Of a stretch of 23,309 bases of DNA, positions 15,885-23,105 are shown piece by piece; position 1 is the first letter of the stretch; each line of letters begins with the position of its first letter. Under the pieces are notes generated by a model, which was not told where the DNA came from, did not search any database, and saw only the letters and a list, made by a program, of their open reading frames with translations. The DNA comes from UBA1206 sp045600105. Lineage in GTDB: Bacteria; Bacillota; Clostridia; Oscillospirales; CAG-382. A program made the position numbers and the translations under genes. The stretch lies in the NCBI GenBank assembly GCA_045600105.1, contig JAZRXG010000031.1, forward strand, positions 1 through 23,309. Direction: 5' to 3'.

Positions 15885-16571
15885 TTATTTATTCTTTTTC
15901 CCCGCGAACACGCGGAACGAGTCAAAAAGGCTCTGATGCTTTATCTTATCGGCGTCGAAGCGCATCGTGCGGAAGGCAAGCTGCATCACGGGGCCCGCGC
16001 CGAAAGCGCACACGAGCGTGCCGACGCCGACTTTGCCGCCGAGCAGCCATCCGATGAACGTGGCAAGGCTGAGGAGCCCTATGCTGACGACACCGATGGG
16101 CACCTTTGAAAGGCGTTTCTTGAGACCCACGAGCAGCGTGTCACGCGGGCCGCAGCCGAGGCAGGCGTGCATATAGAAATACTGCGTGTAGCCGAGTATG
16201 AAAAGTCCGACGACCATCATGAGCAGGCTGTCCGCCATATTTTTCGGCAGCGGGATGACGTCGAGCCAATCGAAAAAGTCGACCGCTTTTCCGACGGTGA
16301 GTGCGTCGATGAACATCGCGATGCCTATCGGCTCGCACATCAGGATGTCGATGATGAGTATCGCCGCGGAAACGGCGATGGACGCATTGCCGTAAAGTAT
16401 GCCGAACGTCTTCGAAAGACCGAGGTTGAACACGTCCCACGGGGCGGCGCCAATCGACGCGTGTATCGTCAGATACACTCCGAAGCCGTTGACGAACAGG
16501 GCGGCGAACGCAATCAGCATATTTATGAGGATACCGTGACGGGTATCGTTGCTTATCGGTTTTATTTTCAT
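15885..16571 (-). CDS. YczE/YyaS-type integral membrane protein
   Basis: A 228-residue polytopic membrane protein of the YczE/YitT-like group; members are common in Bacillota and their biochemical role is not settled. About five to six hydrophobic segments are visible (near residues 13-37, 55-76, 111-132, 157-175, 178-200). The family motif occurs twice, IGAAPWDVFNLGLSKTFGI near residue 40 and LGCGPRDTLLVGLKK near 137, showing the internal duplication. The C-terminus is basic and cytoplasmic-looking. The ribosome binding site is weak (AAAAGGT about 15 bases before the ATG), so a start at the Met18 codon cannot be excluded. It is divergent from the 816-residue gene; a functional link is not evident. 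Confidence 0.85.
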   Translation of the reverse strand: MKIKPISNDTRHGILINMLIAFAALFVNGFGVYLTIHASIGAAPWDVFNLGLSKTFGILYGNASIAVSAAILIIDILMCEPIGIAMFIDALTVGKAVDFFDWLDVIPLPKNMADSLLMMVVGLFILGYTQYFYMHACLGCGPRDTLLVGLKKRLSKVPIGVVSIGLLSLATFIGWLLGGKVGVGTLVCAFGAGPVMQLAFRTMRFDADKIKHQSLFDSFRVFAGKKNK

Positions 16572-16603
16572 TCCACGCTGACGACCTTTTGTGTAATATA
16601 CTA

Positions 16604-16632
16604 TTTTTAACAGATAAAGCGTGATTTGTCAA
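16604..16632 (-). promoter_or_regulatory. promoter of the YczE-like gene
   Basis: On the - strand, TTGACA (16627-16632) with a weaker TAAAAA -10 box (16604-16609), spacer 17. It is back to back with the promoter at 16677-16705. Confidence 0.5.
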
Positions 16633-16676
16633 GAGACTAAACTTCACAGTTTTTTCGGAGTTTTGCGTAATATTTT

Positions 16677-16705
16677 TTGCTTTTTTGCGGTATGTGTGAT
16701 ATAAT
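16677..16705 (+). promoter_or_regulatory. promoter of the 816-residue unknown protein
   Basis: TTGCTT (16677-16682) and TATAAT (16700-16705), spacer 17, preceded by a T-rich tract. The region TTTTGC...CGGTATGTGTGATATAAT matches the promoter of the paralog at 19542-19570 almost base for base, so promoter and gene were duplicated together. Confidence 0.75.
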
Positions 16706-16735
16706 GGTAAAAATGAAACGACGGAGGACGTTCTT

Positions 16736-19186
16736 ATGCCCGCTAAAACATACAAACAGATACTCGAAAACGAAGAGACCTATTCCAAGCTCGGCTGTCC
16801 GCAGACGGTGATGTCGTCGGAAGACGAAGGGATCGTGATGAGATACGTGAACGATCACCCAAACGATCCCGACGTCAGACGTCTCAATAATATGATCGCC
16901 GCGAAGAACTACGGCGAATTCGAAAAGCTGCCGTACGGTCTTATCAATTATCAGGCGACGCGTGAAGCACGCAATTTTTTGAACGTATCGCAGAATATGG
17001 ACCACGAAAGTCCCGAAGTAAAGAAGCTTATCAGCGAAAAACTGCACGATCCGTTCTTCCGCATCGCGCTCGACATTTACGCAAACACTCCCGACACCGA
17101 CCGTGAAACGAGAGAGAACTGCCGGGCGATAAGCACGGCGATGACCGAAACGATAATGGAAAACACGCTGTCGCCGATCGACTCCGAGGGGCTTGCCAAC
17201 CTTTCGGGCAACGGAAAAAACGCCGAACAGATCGAAAGCCTTGTCGGAAGCGACGCAAAGACCCAGATGACGATCGCCAAAACGCTGCTTCTGTCTCACC
17301 TCGGCTCGCTGCAGATCAAGCAGAACGACGGACGCGTCAGCGAATACAGCGGCAGCGTTTCGGACATATTCGCAAGAGGCACGAGAACCATATACAGTTT
17401 CAAAAAAGGCGTTCCGGGTGACGACACCATTGAAAATATGGTCTTCCGCGACAGATACGTAAGCGACGGCAGCGTGGTCGACAACGGAACGAGCGTGGAG
17501 AGCCGCATCTTCGCGTCGCACGGCGTTTCCGTAAACGCCGACTCGGACGGCCCCGCAAGCTATAAAGAAAAATCGTCCATCTTCAGACCGACTTATTGGA
17601 GAGACAACTTCTGCATGAATCCGGCGATCGGCGGGCTCGGCAAAAAGCACGGTTCAAAAATGATAGACGCCGACGGAAAGAACGGACACGTTTACATCAA
17701 AAAGGTCGAAAGCACCGACAGAAAGAACGGATATCTGATGGTCGGATTCGAAAGTGAAGCGCCCGGAATGGTCGGTGCCACCGGCCACAAGCACAACTGG
17801 AGAGCAAAACCCTCCAAGGTGTCGTCGTTCGGACTTACCAAAGGCGCCCCCGGCGTCAAAAAAGGCGGACGCCTTGTCGACCTTTCCGTATATGATCACA
17901 GCGTCGTATCCTCCCTGCTCCTCGCGTTTGACGAAAAATACCGCTCTTTGAAAAACACCGTGAACGAATACGTCTGCCGCGGCGCGGGACACGTGCGGCA
18001 GGAAGAGCCTGAAAACATAAAGGAAGCCCGCAGACAGATATCAAAGATAAACAAAAAGCTCTGCGGAAGAGTGATGGGACCCGACGAGCTCGTTTCGTTC
18101 ATAAAAGACGACCTCGGCATCGACAGGATCAGCGTGAAGGGCGAAAACGGCAGAACGAAGGAAATGACCGTCGAGGCTGTCGCCGCGATCAAAAAAGAGC
18201 GCGGATGCGTGAATTTCAACAGAATGAACGCGGCTCTTGCCAAAAATGATATTGCCGCCGCAAATGAGCTTGAAAAAGCGCTTAAAGCCACTCCATACGG
18301 CACCGAAAAGGCCTTTGACAGATACGTCAAGGCGCTTGACAAAGCGAAGAGAAAAACGCTCGGCATAAAAAGAAAAGATTCGCCCAAGATGAAGAACGTC
18401 AAAGCGGCGCTTTCCAGAATGGCGGAGCTTTCCATGCGTAAAGACGCGAACGCGCTGGAAGCGAAAAAAGCCTGCGACGAGCTCAAAGCCGCCGCCGACG
18501 CGTATCTCGGTGACCCCAAAAAGGCAAAAAACGAGAGATACGAGCTCGTAAGAAGAATAAGACTGCTGCTTGACTCCGATATCAAAGGCGTCGAAAAGAC
18601 GACCGAAAGGGTAAAATCGGGTATCGCGCGGGCAAACGAGAACAAAAACCAGAACGTCATCGACAGCTTCAAAGCCGTGGATATCGACGGCGCCAAAGCC
18701 GAAAAGCGCAAGACGATGTCAAAGATCGCTCACGATAATTTTGAAAAGCTGCGTGCCGTCAGCATCGACGCCGCGCGTGCGCTTTTTGACAAATGCGGCG
18801 GCAGCGAAAGATTCAAATGCGGCGACGAGCTGCGCGACATCGTTTCGTTCAATATCGTAAAGGACGCTTTTTCGGACCCGAACGAAAGCGTGACTTCTCT
18901 TCTCGAAAGACCCGATTTCATGAAGAACTACCGCGCCTTCTTCTCATGCAAAGTTCTTGACACCTACGCCGAAGAGGTCCATTCGCCGAAGACGGTCAGA
19001 AGCATTCTTCACAATGACGTCTCGCGTGATCCCGCGTCGGGACAGAACGTCGGCAAGCTCGACTACATCGTCGCCCACGCAAAAAAAGAACTGGCTCGAA
19101 GACTTGCCGACAACGTGAATTCCGTGCTTGAGGGCGGCAAAGTCATCGGCGAAAACAACGCGGCGGAAGCGGCGTTTTCAAAATAA
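16736..19186 (+). CDS. unknown 816-residue protein, founder of a tandem paralog family (copy A)
   Basis: I do not recognise this protein. It has no signal peptide or membrane segment and looks cytoplasmic and largely helical. Block N (about residues 1-142) begins MPAKTYKQILE and contains LGCPQTVMSSEDEG, NDPDV, FEKLPYGLINYQA and TDRETRENCRA. A unique part (about 143-520) follows, more globular and mixed alpha/beta, with YLMVGFESEAPGMV and GATGHKHNW. Block M (about 525-640) is a charged helical module with ALDKAKRKTLGI, DSPKMKNVKAAL, AKKACDEL and KNERYELVRRI. Block C (about 661-790) holds RFKCGDELRDIVSF and ERPDFMKNYRAFF. Blocks N, M and C recur in the gene at 19603. GGAGG lies 7 bases before the ATG. 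No terminator follows directly; a decayed third copy lies between it and the next hairpin. Confidence 0.85.
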   Translation: MPAKTYKQILENEETYSKLGCPQTVMSSEDEGIVMRYVNDHPNDPDVRRLNNMIAAKNYGEFEKLPYGLINYQATREARNFLNVSQNMDHESPEVKKLISEKLHDPFFRIALDIYANTPDTDRETRENCRAISTAMTETIMENTLSPIDSEGLANLSGNGKNAEQIESLVGSDAKTQMTIAKTLLLSHLGSLQIKQNDGRVSEYSGSVSDIFARGTRTIYSFKKGVPGDDTIENMVFRDRYVSDGSVVDNGTSVESRIFASHGVSVNADSDGPASYKEKSSIFRPTYWRDNFCMNPAIGGLGKKHGSKMIDADGKNGHVYIKKVESTDRKNGYLMVGFESEAPGMVGATGHKHNWRAKPSKVSSFGLTKGAPGVKKGGRLVDLSVYDHSVVSSLLLAFDEKYRSLKNTVNEYVCRGAGHVRQEEPENIKEARRQISKINKKLCGRVMGPDELVSFIKDDLGIDRISVKGENGRTKEMTVEAVAAIKKERGCVNFNRMNAALAKNDIAAANELEKALKATPYGTEKAFDRYVKALDKAKRKTLGIKRKDSPKMKNVKAALSRMAELSMRKDANALEAKKACDELKAAADAYLGDPKKAKNERYELVRRIRLLLDSDIKGVEKTTERVKSGIARANENKNQNVIDSFKAVDIDGAKAEKRKTMSKIAHDNFEKLRAVSIDAARALFDKCGGSERFKCGDELRDIVSFNIVKDAFSDPNESVTSLLERPDFMKNYRAFFSCKVLDTYAEEVHSPKTVRSILHNDVSRDPASGQNVGKLDYIVAHAKKELARRLADNVNSVLEGGKVIGENNAAEAAFSK

Positions 19187-19215
19187 CCCGGCGGCACGGC
19201 GGACGTGACTCCGCA

Positions 19216-19460
19216 ATGCCCGCGCGGAGACAGGTAAATATGCCTCACAGCGAGAACAAAAAGCACGGTTTGCCGAGCGTTCTGCTGTCGCGGGAGGATC
19301 ATGAGACGATCGGTTAACAATCGGCGCCAACCTGAACGATCCCAAAGCGGATATCTCAAAGCCGCCCGAAGCGCTAATATATCAGGCGGCGAGCTGCACC
19401 GGGGTTTCGTCATCGTTCAAAAGGTCAATAACGGAGGGCTCCGGCGGAATGACGTTATAA
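19216..19460 (+). pseudogene. decayed third copy of the paralog family (N block only)
   Basis: The ATG at 19216 opens MPARRQVNMPHSENKKHGLP and then SVLLSREDHETIG before a stop at 19315-19317. This lines up with MPAKTYKQILE...LGCPQTVMSSEDEGIV of copy A. After a frameshift, the frame running from 19317 to the stop at 19458-19460 reads IGANLNDPKADISKPPEALI then YQAAS, matching NDPDV...FEKLPYGLINYQATRE. The upstream bases also match: ACGGCGGACGT (19196-19206) against ACGGAGGACGT before copy A, but the GGAGG is spoiled to GGCGG. The copy is thus truncated, frameshifted and has lost its ribosome binding site. It lies before the terminator at 19471, so it probably belonged to one unit with copy A. 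Confidence 0.75.
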
Positions 19461-19470
19461 CGAATAAAAC

Positions 19471-19509
19471 ACGGCTTTGAGCGGCACCGGAACCGACAAA
19501 GCCGTATTT
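19471..19509 (+). terminator. terminator of the copy A unit
   Basis: A perfect 9-bp stem ACGGCTTTG (19471-19479) / CAAAGCCGT (19497-19505) with a 17-base loop and an ATTTTTAT tail. It closes the copy A plus pseudogene unit before the promoter of copy B. Confidence 0.75.
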
Positions 19510-19541
19510 TTATAAATTTTTTGTTTTTTTTGAAATTTATT

Positions 19542-19570
19542 TTGCATTTTTACGGTATATATGATAGAAT
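19542..19570 (+). promoter_or_regulatory. promoter of the 572-residue paralog
   Basis: TTGCAT (19542-19547) and TAGAAT (19565-19570), spacer 17. It is homologous to the copy A promoter but with a weaker -10 box. Confidence 0.65.
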
Positions 19571-19602
19571 GACCAAAACGGTAAAAATCGGAGGTTAGTA
19601 AA

Positions 19603-21321
19603 ATGACAAACAGGCAAGAACAACCCAAAACCTATAGACAGATATACAACGAGCAAAAGAAGTCGGCATCCCTCGGCTGCCCTCAGGGTATCCTCTCGTC
19701 AATCGACGAAAGCGTCGTTTTGAACTATATAGCCAACAATCCCAACGATCCGGACGTTGTCCGTTACAAGAACAAAACGGAATTTGAAAAGCTTCCCGAG
19801 GTCCTGAAAAAGTTCCGCGCAATGGAAGAGATCCGCGGCATGGATATCATGAATCCGAAAGACCCGAATACGATCAGACAGATGCATGCGAATATAAAAA
19901 ATCCGGCGTATATTTACGGGCTTAACATATACTCAAATTCACCGGATGCCTCCGCCGAATACAGGGAAAATTACCGCCGCGCTTTTGATATAATGAAAGG
20001 GATCTATTTTGATAACCCATCCGTAAAGGATATAAGAGATGAAGTGCAAACCTACGAGGATAACCATTTTAAGCTTGAATTGGGCGACGCGGTAGCGGCA
20101 GGCGACTATTTTCACAAAACGGAATCTCCCGATGAACGCACCAAAAACGTCACGGAAGAAGCGATGACGAGGCTCAAATTCTCCACCGGGATCGACTTTG
20201 AGGGATTTTCAACCGCGCTCGAGAACGCAAAAAGAAAGACCCTCGGCATAACCCGCGCAGACTCCCCCGAAATGAAAAGAGTCAAAGACGCGCTCAAAAA
20301 GGTCGTTGAGATATCAAAAGGCGGAAACACCAACCTCATTGACGCAAAAAAAGCCTGCAATGAGCTTCTGCAAGCGGCAGACAGTTACGTAAACAATCCG
20401 AGCAAAGCAAAGAACGACCGTTACGAGCTCGTAAGCAGAATAAAAGCCCTCATAAGCAGTGATATCAAAAATATAAACGACAAAGAAGACAAAATAAAAG
20501 AAAAAATCAGCGAAAGAATAAAAAATGAGATAAATGCCGAAAAAGAAAAAGAAAAAGAAAAAGAAAACGTAAACAAAACGGCAGAAAAAGCAGAAGTCAA
20601 AACCGAGCCCGAACCCGAAACCGAAAAGGTCGAAGTCAAACCTGAGCCCAAACCCGAAACAGAAAAGGTCGAAGTCGAACCTGAGCCCGAAGTAAAATCC
20701 GAGCCCGAAAAGACCGAGGTAAAAGCCGAAACCGAAAAGACAGAAGTAAAACCCGAACCCAAGAAGGCAGAAAAGCCCAAGACCGAAGCCGAAAAAGAAA
20801 AGGAAGAAATAGAGAAACTCGCAATCAAACACGCGGGCGACGGGCTCACGGAACGCGGCGCCGAAAATATCGTAAAGCTCCGCAAGATCAGCGAGGAGGC
20901 AAGAAATTACCTTGTCGGTGAATGCGATTGGGGACAGCCGGTAAAGGGCGGAGACGAACTCAAGGACGTCTTTTCGTACGAAATAACGCAAAAAATGCTT
21001 TCCATCGGGAATAAAGACGGCTCCTATAATAAAATGTTCTCTCTCCTCAACAGCGATGATTTTCTGACCAGATATCGCGAAGAGTTCTCGGGACCTTCAT
21101 TCAATCAGCAATGCAACGCGGTCTTCAAGCCCGAGACACTGAAGAGGGCGCTGACTTTCGACAATGGAGTGTTCAGCCGCCTTACCACACAGGCGGTAGT
21201 CCAGGCAGTAAATAAAATGAAGAGCGCCCCAGCCGTCACGAGCAGCGCGCAGCCCCACGCAAAAGATCCCGAGATCGACCGTGAAAAAGAAGGCGTGTCA
21301 AACGGCCCGAAATTCGGCTGA
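19603..21321 (+). CDS. unknown 572-residue protein, paralog of the 816-residue protein (copy B)
   Basis: A paralog of the gene at 16736; function unknown, apparently cytoplasmic. Block N (about residues 1-137) has KTYRQIYNEQ, LGCPQGILSSIDES, NNPNDPDV, FEKLPEVLKK and SAEYRENYRRAF. The large middle part of copy A is missing and replaced by about 60 residues. Block M (about 198-296) has ALENAKRKTLGI, DSPEMKRVKDAL, AKKACNELLQAAD and AKNDRYELVSRI. A Lys/Glu/Pro/Val-rich linker follows (about 305-404), absent from copy A. Block C (about 416-540) has VKGGDELKDVFSY and LNSDDFLTRYREEF. The C-terminal tail is short and polar. GGAGG lies 8 bases before the ATG. The N-M-C order kept in both copies says the blocks are one architecture with variable inserts. 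Confidence 0.85.
   Translation: MTNRQEQPKTYRQIYNEQKKSASLGCPQGILSSIDESVVLNYIANNPNDPDVVRYKNKTEFEKLPEVLKKFRAMEEIRGMDIMNPKDPNTIRQMHANIKNPAYIYGLNIYSNSPDASAEYRENYRRAFDIMKGIYFDNPSVKDIRDEVQTYEDNHFKLELGDAVAAGDYFHKTESPDERTKNVTEEAMTRLKFSTGIDFEGFSTALENAKRKTLGITRADSPEMKRVKDALKKVVEISKGGNTNLIDAKKACNELLQAADSYVNNPSKAKNDRYELVSRIKALISSDIKNINDKEDKIKEKISERIKNEINAEKEKEKEKENVNKTAEKAEVKTEPEPETEKVEVKPEPKPETEKVEVEPEPEVKSEPEKTEVKAETEKTEVKPEPKKAEKPKTEAEKEKEEIEKLAIKHAGDGLTERGAENIVKLRKISEEARNYLVGECDWGQPVKGGDELKDVFSYEITQKMLSIGNKDGSYNKMFSLLNSDDFLTRYREEFSGPSFNQQCNAVFKPETLKRALTFDNGVFSRLTTQAVVQAVNKMKSAPAVTSSAQPHAKDPEIDREKEGVSNGPKFG
20590..20790 (+). repeat. coding repeats giving a Glu/Lys/Pro/Val linker
   Basis: Five imperfect in-frame units of about 27-45 bases encode variations of VEVKPEPKPETEK. 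The segment is probably an extended, disordered spacer between blocks M and C of copy B. Such repeats change length readily by slippage. Confidence 0.8.
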
Positions 21322-21381
21322 TGATAAATCAAGCTTTACGCGAAGGTATGCAAAAAAACAAAAGAAACGCGCAAAAAAATC

Positions 21382-21410
21382 TTGATTTTCGGTTTTTCGT
21401 GTGATATAAC
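21382..21410 (+). promoter_or_regulatory. promoter of the FliB-like gene
   Basis: TTGATT (21382-21387) and TATAAC (21405-21410), spacer 17. The -35 box lies in the right arm of a wide inverted repeat (AAATCAAG at 21326-21333, CTTGATTT at 21381-21388) that may be coincidental. No clear terminator separates copy B from this promoter. Confidence 0.6.
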
Positions 21411-21528
21411 ACTAAACGTGAAAAATCCATTTCCGGTGCGTAAAGCTCACGGCGGGAGAACTCACGTCACCGGACGCAGAACCGAATACGTATTATTTCC
21501 GCTTACTCTTTTATAAGAAGGCATATTT

Positions 21529-22605
21529 ATGAGCAAAGTGCTCGTACCCGACTATTTTGAACGTTTCGTATGCAAATGCGGCGTCTGCCGCCATCCGTGC
21601 TGTGACGGCTGGGGCATAAACGTCAGCAAGCGTGAGTATTTTTCCCTCATCGGCATTGACTGCACCGAAAAGCTGAGGCGCAGGATAGACGACGCTTTCG
21701 TCGTGTCCGATTTTCCGACCGACGAATCGTACGCGTCGATACAGCCGAATTTTCTTGAGCAATGCCCGATGCTCGACGAGGACGGACTCTGCATGCTCCA
21801 AAAAGAAAAGGGCGAGCATCTGCTGCCGCTCATCTGCCGCGTTTACCCGCGAGGCGTCAAGAAATACGGAGAAAACCACGAGATCTGTATGTCGTGCAGC
21901 TGCGAAGAAACGCTGGAGCTGCTGATGCAGAGCACCAAGCCGCTGCTGCCGCACGAAACGACGGTCGACCTGCCTTTTGACGGGCTTGAGGTATACGGAG
22001 ACGAGCCCGAAAAGGACGAGCTCCGCCACAAGTGCGTCAGAATAATGTCCGCGCCAAACGAAAGCATAACGGAACGTCTTGAAAAGATAGGTCTGCTCTG
22101 CGGCGGAAAGAAAGAAGAAAACGAAAGTACGAGGCTCGACGCGCTCAAAGCTCTCAAACATTTTCTTGAAATCCTCTGCAGACGCAGCAGGAGCATAAAA
22201 ATTTACGGCGAAAAGGCACTTGACTTTTTCGACTGCGACGATGACGAAATGCTGCGCCGATTTGATGAAGCCGAGGACCACCTTTATTCGGTCATCCCCA
22301 AGGTCGAGGCATACGCCGGAAGAATAATCGCGAATCATCTGATATATGAGAGCTTCCCCTACGTTGACGGATGCGAAACGCCCGACTCGGCGTTTGCGGC
22401 GTTCTGCACGGCGGTGTCGCTCCTCAAGGTGATGTGCGTCTGCGGCATGGCGAAAAAAAACGACGTTGACGAATTCGTCGACATCCTTGCGTTTGCCAAC
22501 AGATTCATCGAGCATTCCGATTATTACAGAACTTGCAGCCGCCTCTCGCACCCCGAAGGAATGAAGGTGTTCGCGCTTTTCAAGCGGGTGCTTGAAAAGA
22601 ATTGA
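21529..22605 (+). CDS. FliB-like flagellin lysine N-methylase family protein
   Basis: A 358-residue soluble protein whose first third matches the FliB (flagellin lysine N-methylase) family. The cysteines are in place: CKCGVCRHPCCDGWGI (Cys15, 17, 20, 24, 25), CPMLDEDGLCMLQ (Cys79, Cys88), LPLICRVYPRGV (Cys103) and CMSCSCEE (Cys120, 123, 125). Such a cluster implies a bound metal or iron-sulfur centre. The last two thirds are helical and poorly conserved. FliB of Salmonella methylates surface lysines of flagellin; many Bacillota carry the family. No flagellin or motility gene lies in this window, so the target may be elsewhere or be another protein. AAGAAGG precedes the ATG, and a strong terminator follows. 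Confidence 0.85.
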   Translation: MSKVLVPDYFERFVCKCGVCRHPCCDGWGINVSKREYFSLIGIDCTEKLRRRIDDAFVVSDFPTDESYASIQPNFLEQCPMLDEDGLCMLQKEKGEHLLPLICRVYPRGVKKYGENHEICMSCSCEETLELLMQSTKPLLPHETTVDLPFDGLEVYGDEPEKDELRHKCVRIMSAPNESITERLEKIGLLCGGKKEENESTRLDALKALKHFLEILCRRSRSIKIYGEKALDFFDCDDDEMLRRFDEAEDHLYSVIPKVEAYAGRIIANHLIYESFPYVDGCETPDSAFAAFCTAVSLLKVMCVCGMAKKNDVDEFVDILAFANRFIEHSDYYRTCSRLSHPEGMKVFALFKRVLEKN

Positions 22606-22624
22606 AAATTGTAAATTGTAAATT
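22606..22624 (+). repeat. AAATTGT heptamer repeat between stop codon and terminator
   Basis: Immediately after the stop codon: two AAATTGT units and a partial third, then AAGGAAGG and the terminator stem. It matches the module at 243-264 in order and spacing, with T for C in the heptamer. Confidence 0.6.
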
Positions 22625-22628
22625 AAGG

Positions 22629-22670
22629 AAGGATTTCCGCACGGAATCGTGCGGAAATCCTTTTGTTTTT
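22629..22670 (+). terminator. terminator of the FliB-like gene
   Basis: A perfect 15-bp stem AAGGATTTCCGCACG (22629-22643) / 22648-22662, loop GAAT, then TTGTTTTTT. Related stems sharing GATTTCCG recur at 22803 and 23106. Confidence 0.88.
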
Positions 22671-22693
22671 TTCGGCGGAGTCGTTTTTTGTAG

Positions 22694-22783
22694 GGGACGG
22701 CGTCCTCGACGTCCCGAAACATATCGCTTTGCGATGTGAAATAGCCTACGGCTGCGAAATATCGCCCCTGGCGATGTGAAATA
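22694..22783. repeat. hairpin array with GAAATA linkers
   Basis: First a GGGACG/CGTCCC stem (22694-22715), then small hairpins (CATATCGC-TTT-GCGATGTG, AGCC-TAC-GGCT, ATATCGCC-CCT-GGCGATGT) separated by GAAATA at 22738, 22756 and 22778. The design, variable palindromes joined by a fixed linker, is that of the array at 15555 with a different linker. Confidence 0.65.
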
Positions 22784-22802
22784 CGCTCCGCGCGTTGAGG
22801 TC

Positions 22803-22828
22803 GATTTCCGTGCGGAGGCGCGGAAATC
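22803..22828. repeat. GATTTCCG hairpin, second copy
   Basis: An 11-bp stem GATTTCCGTGC / GCGCGGAAATC with loop GGAG (one G-T), followed by TTTATT. It resembles the FliB-like gene's terminator stem, but no gene precedes it. Confidence 0.6.
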
Positions 22829-22889
22829 TTTATTATTGATTTTTCATCATCCAAGAGCGTTCGGCCTGATTTTTGCCTTTATCAACAAA

Positions 22890-22940
22890 CCTCTCAGTCA
22901 CGCGGCGAGCGCGTGACAGCTCTCCTTACCAAGGCGAGCC
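22890..22940 (-). repeat. dispersed repeat, copy 1 (inverted)
   Basis: CCTCTCAGTCA, a hairpin (GTCACGC/GCGTGAC, 22897-22917), then AGCTCTCCTTACCAAGGCGA. It is the reverse complement of the unit at 23040-23093, with the hairpin sequence changed but its pairing kept. I recall like units in many Clostridia genomes; that is from memory. Confidence 0.65.
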
Positions 22941-22978
22941 CGCCGTAAGACAGCCTCAGTTTACAGAGACAATTGAGG

Positions 22979-22992
22979 GCAAAAGCTTTTGC
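22979..22992. repeat. 14-base perfect palindrome
   Basis: GCAAAAGCTTTTGC, between the two inverted repeat copies, close to the centre of the interval. Confidence 0.45.
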
Positions 22993-23039
22993 GCGTGAAT
23001 TTTTCTTGAAATCTCAATCAGCGGCGAATTGTGTGAATA

Positions 23040-23093
23040 GGCTTCCTTGTGCAAAGGGAGCTGTCAAAAGATTGCTTTTGACTGAGGGATTGT
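23040..23093 (+). repeat. dispersed repeat, copy 2
   Basis: GGCTTCCTTGTGCAAAGGGA, then GCTGTC, a hairpin (GTCAAAAG-ATTG-CTTTTGAC, 23063-23082), then TGAGGGATTGT. With copy 1 it forms a 200-base inverted pair. The ORF on the - strand crossing it is not credible. Confidence 0.65.
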
Positions 23094-23105
23094 AATGAAA
23101 AAAAG

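Noticed and set aside
16637..17650. 337-codon - strand frame opposite the start of copy A
   Set aside because: Lies against a gene with a promoter, ribosome binding site and a paralog kept at protein level. Its translation has no motif.
21511..22854. 447-codon - strand frame opposite the FliB-like gene
   Set aside because: It runs through the terminator and repeats and is antisense to a protein with conserved cysteine motifs.
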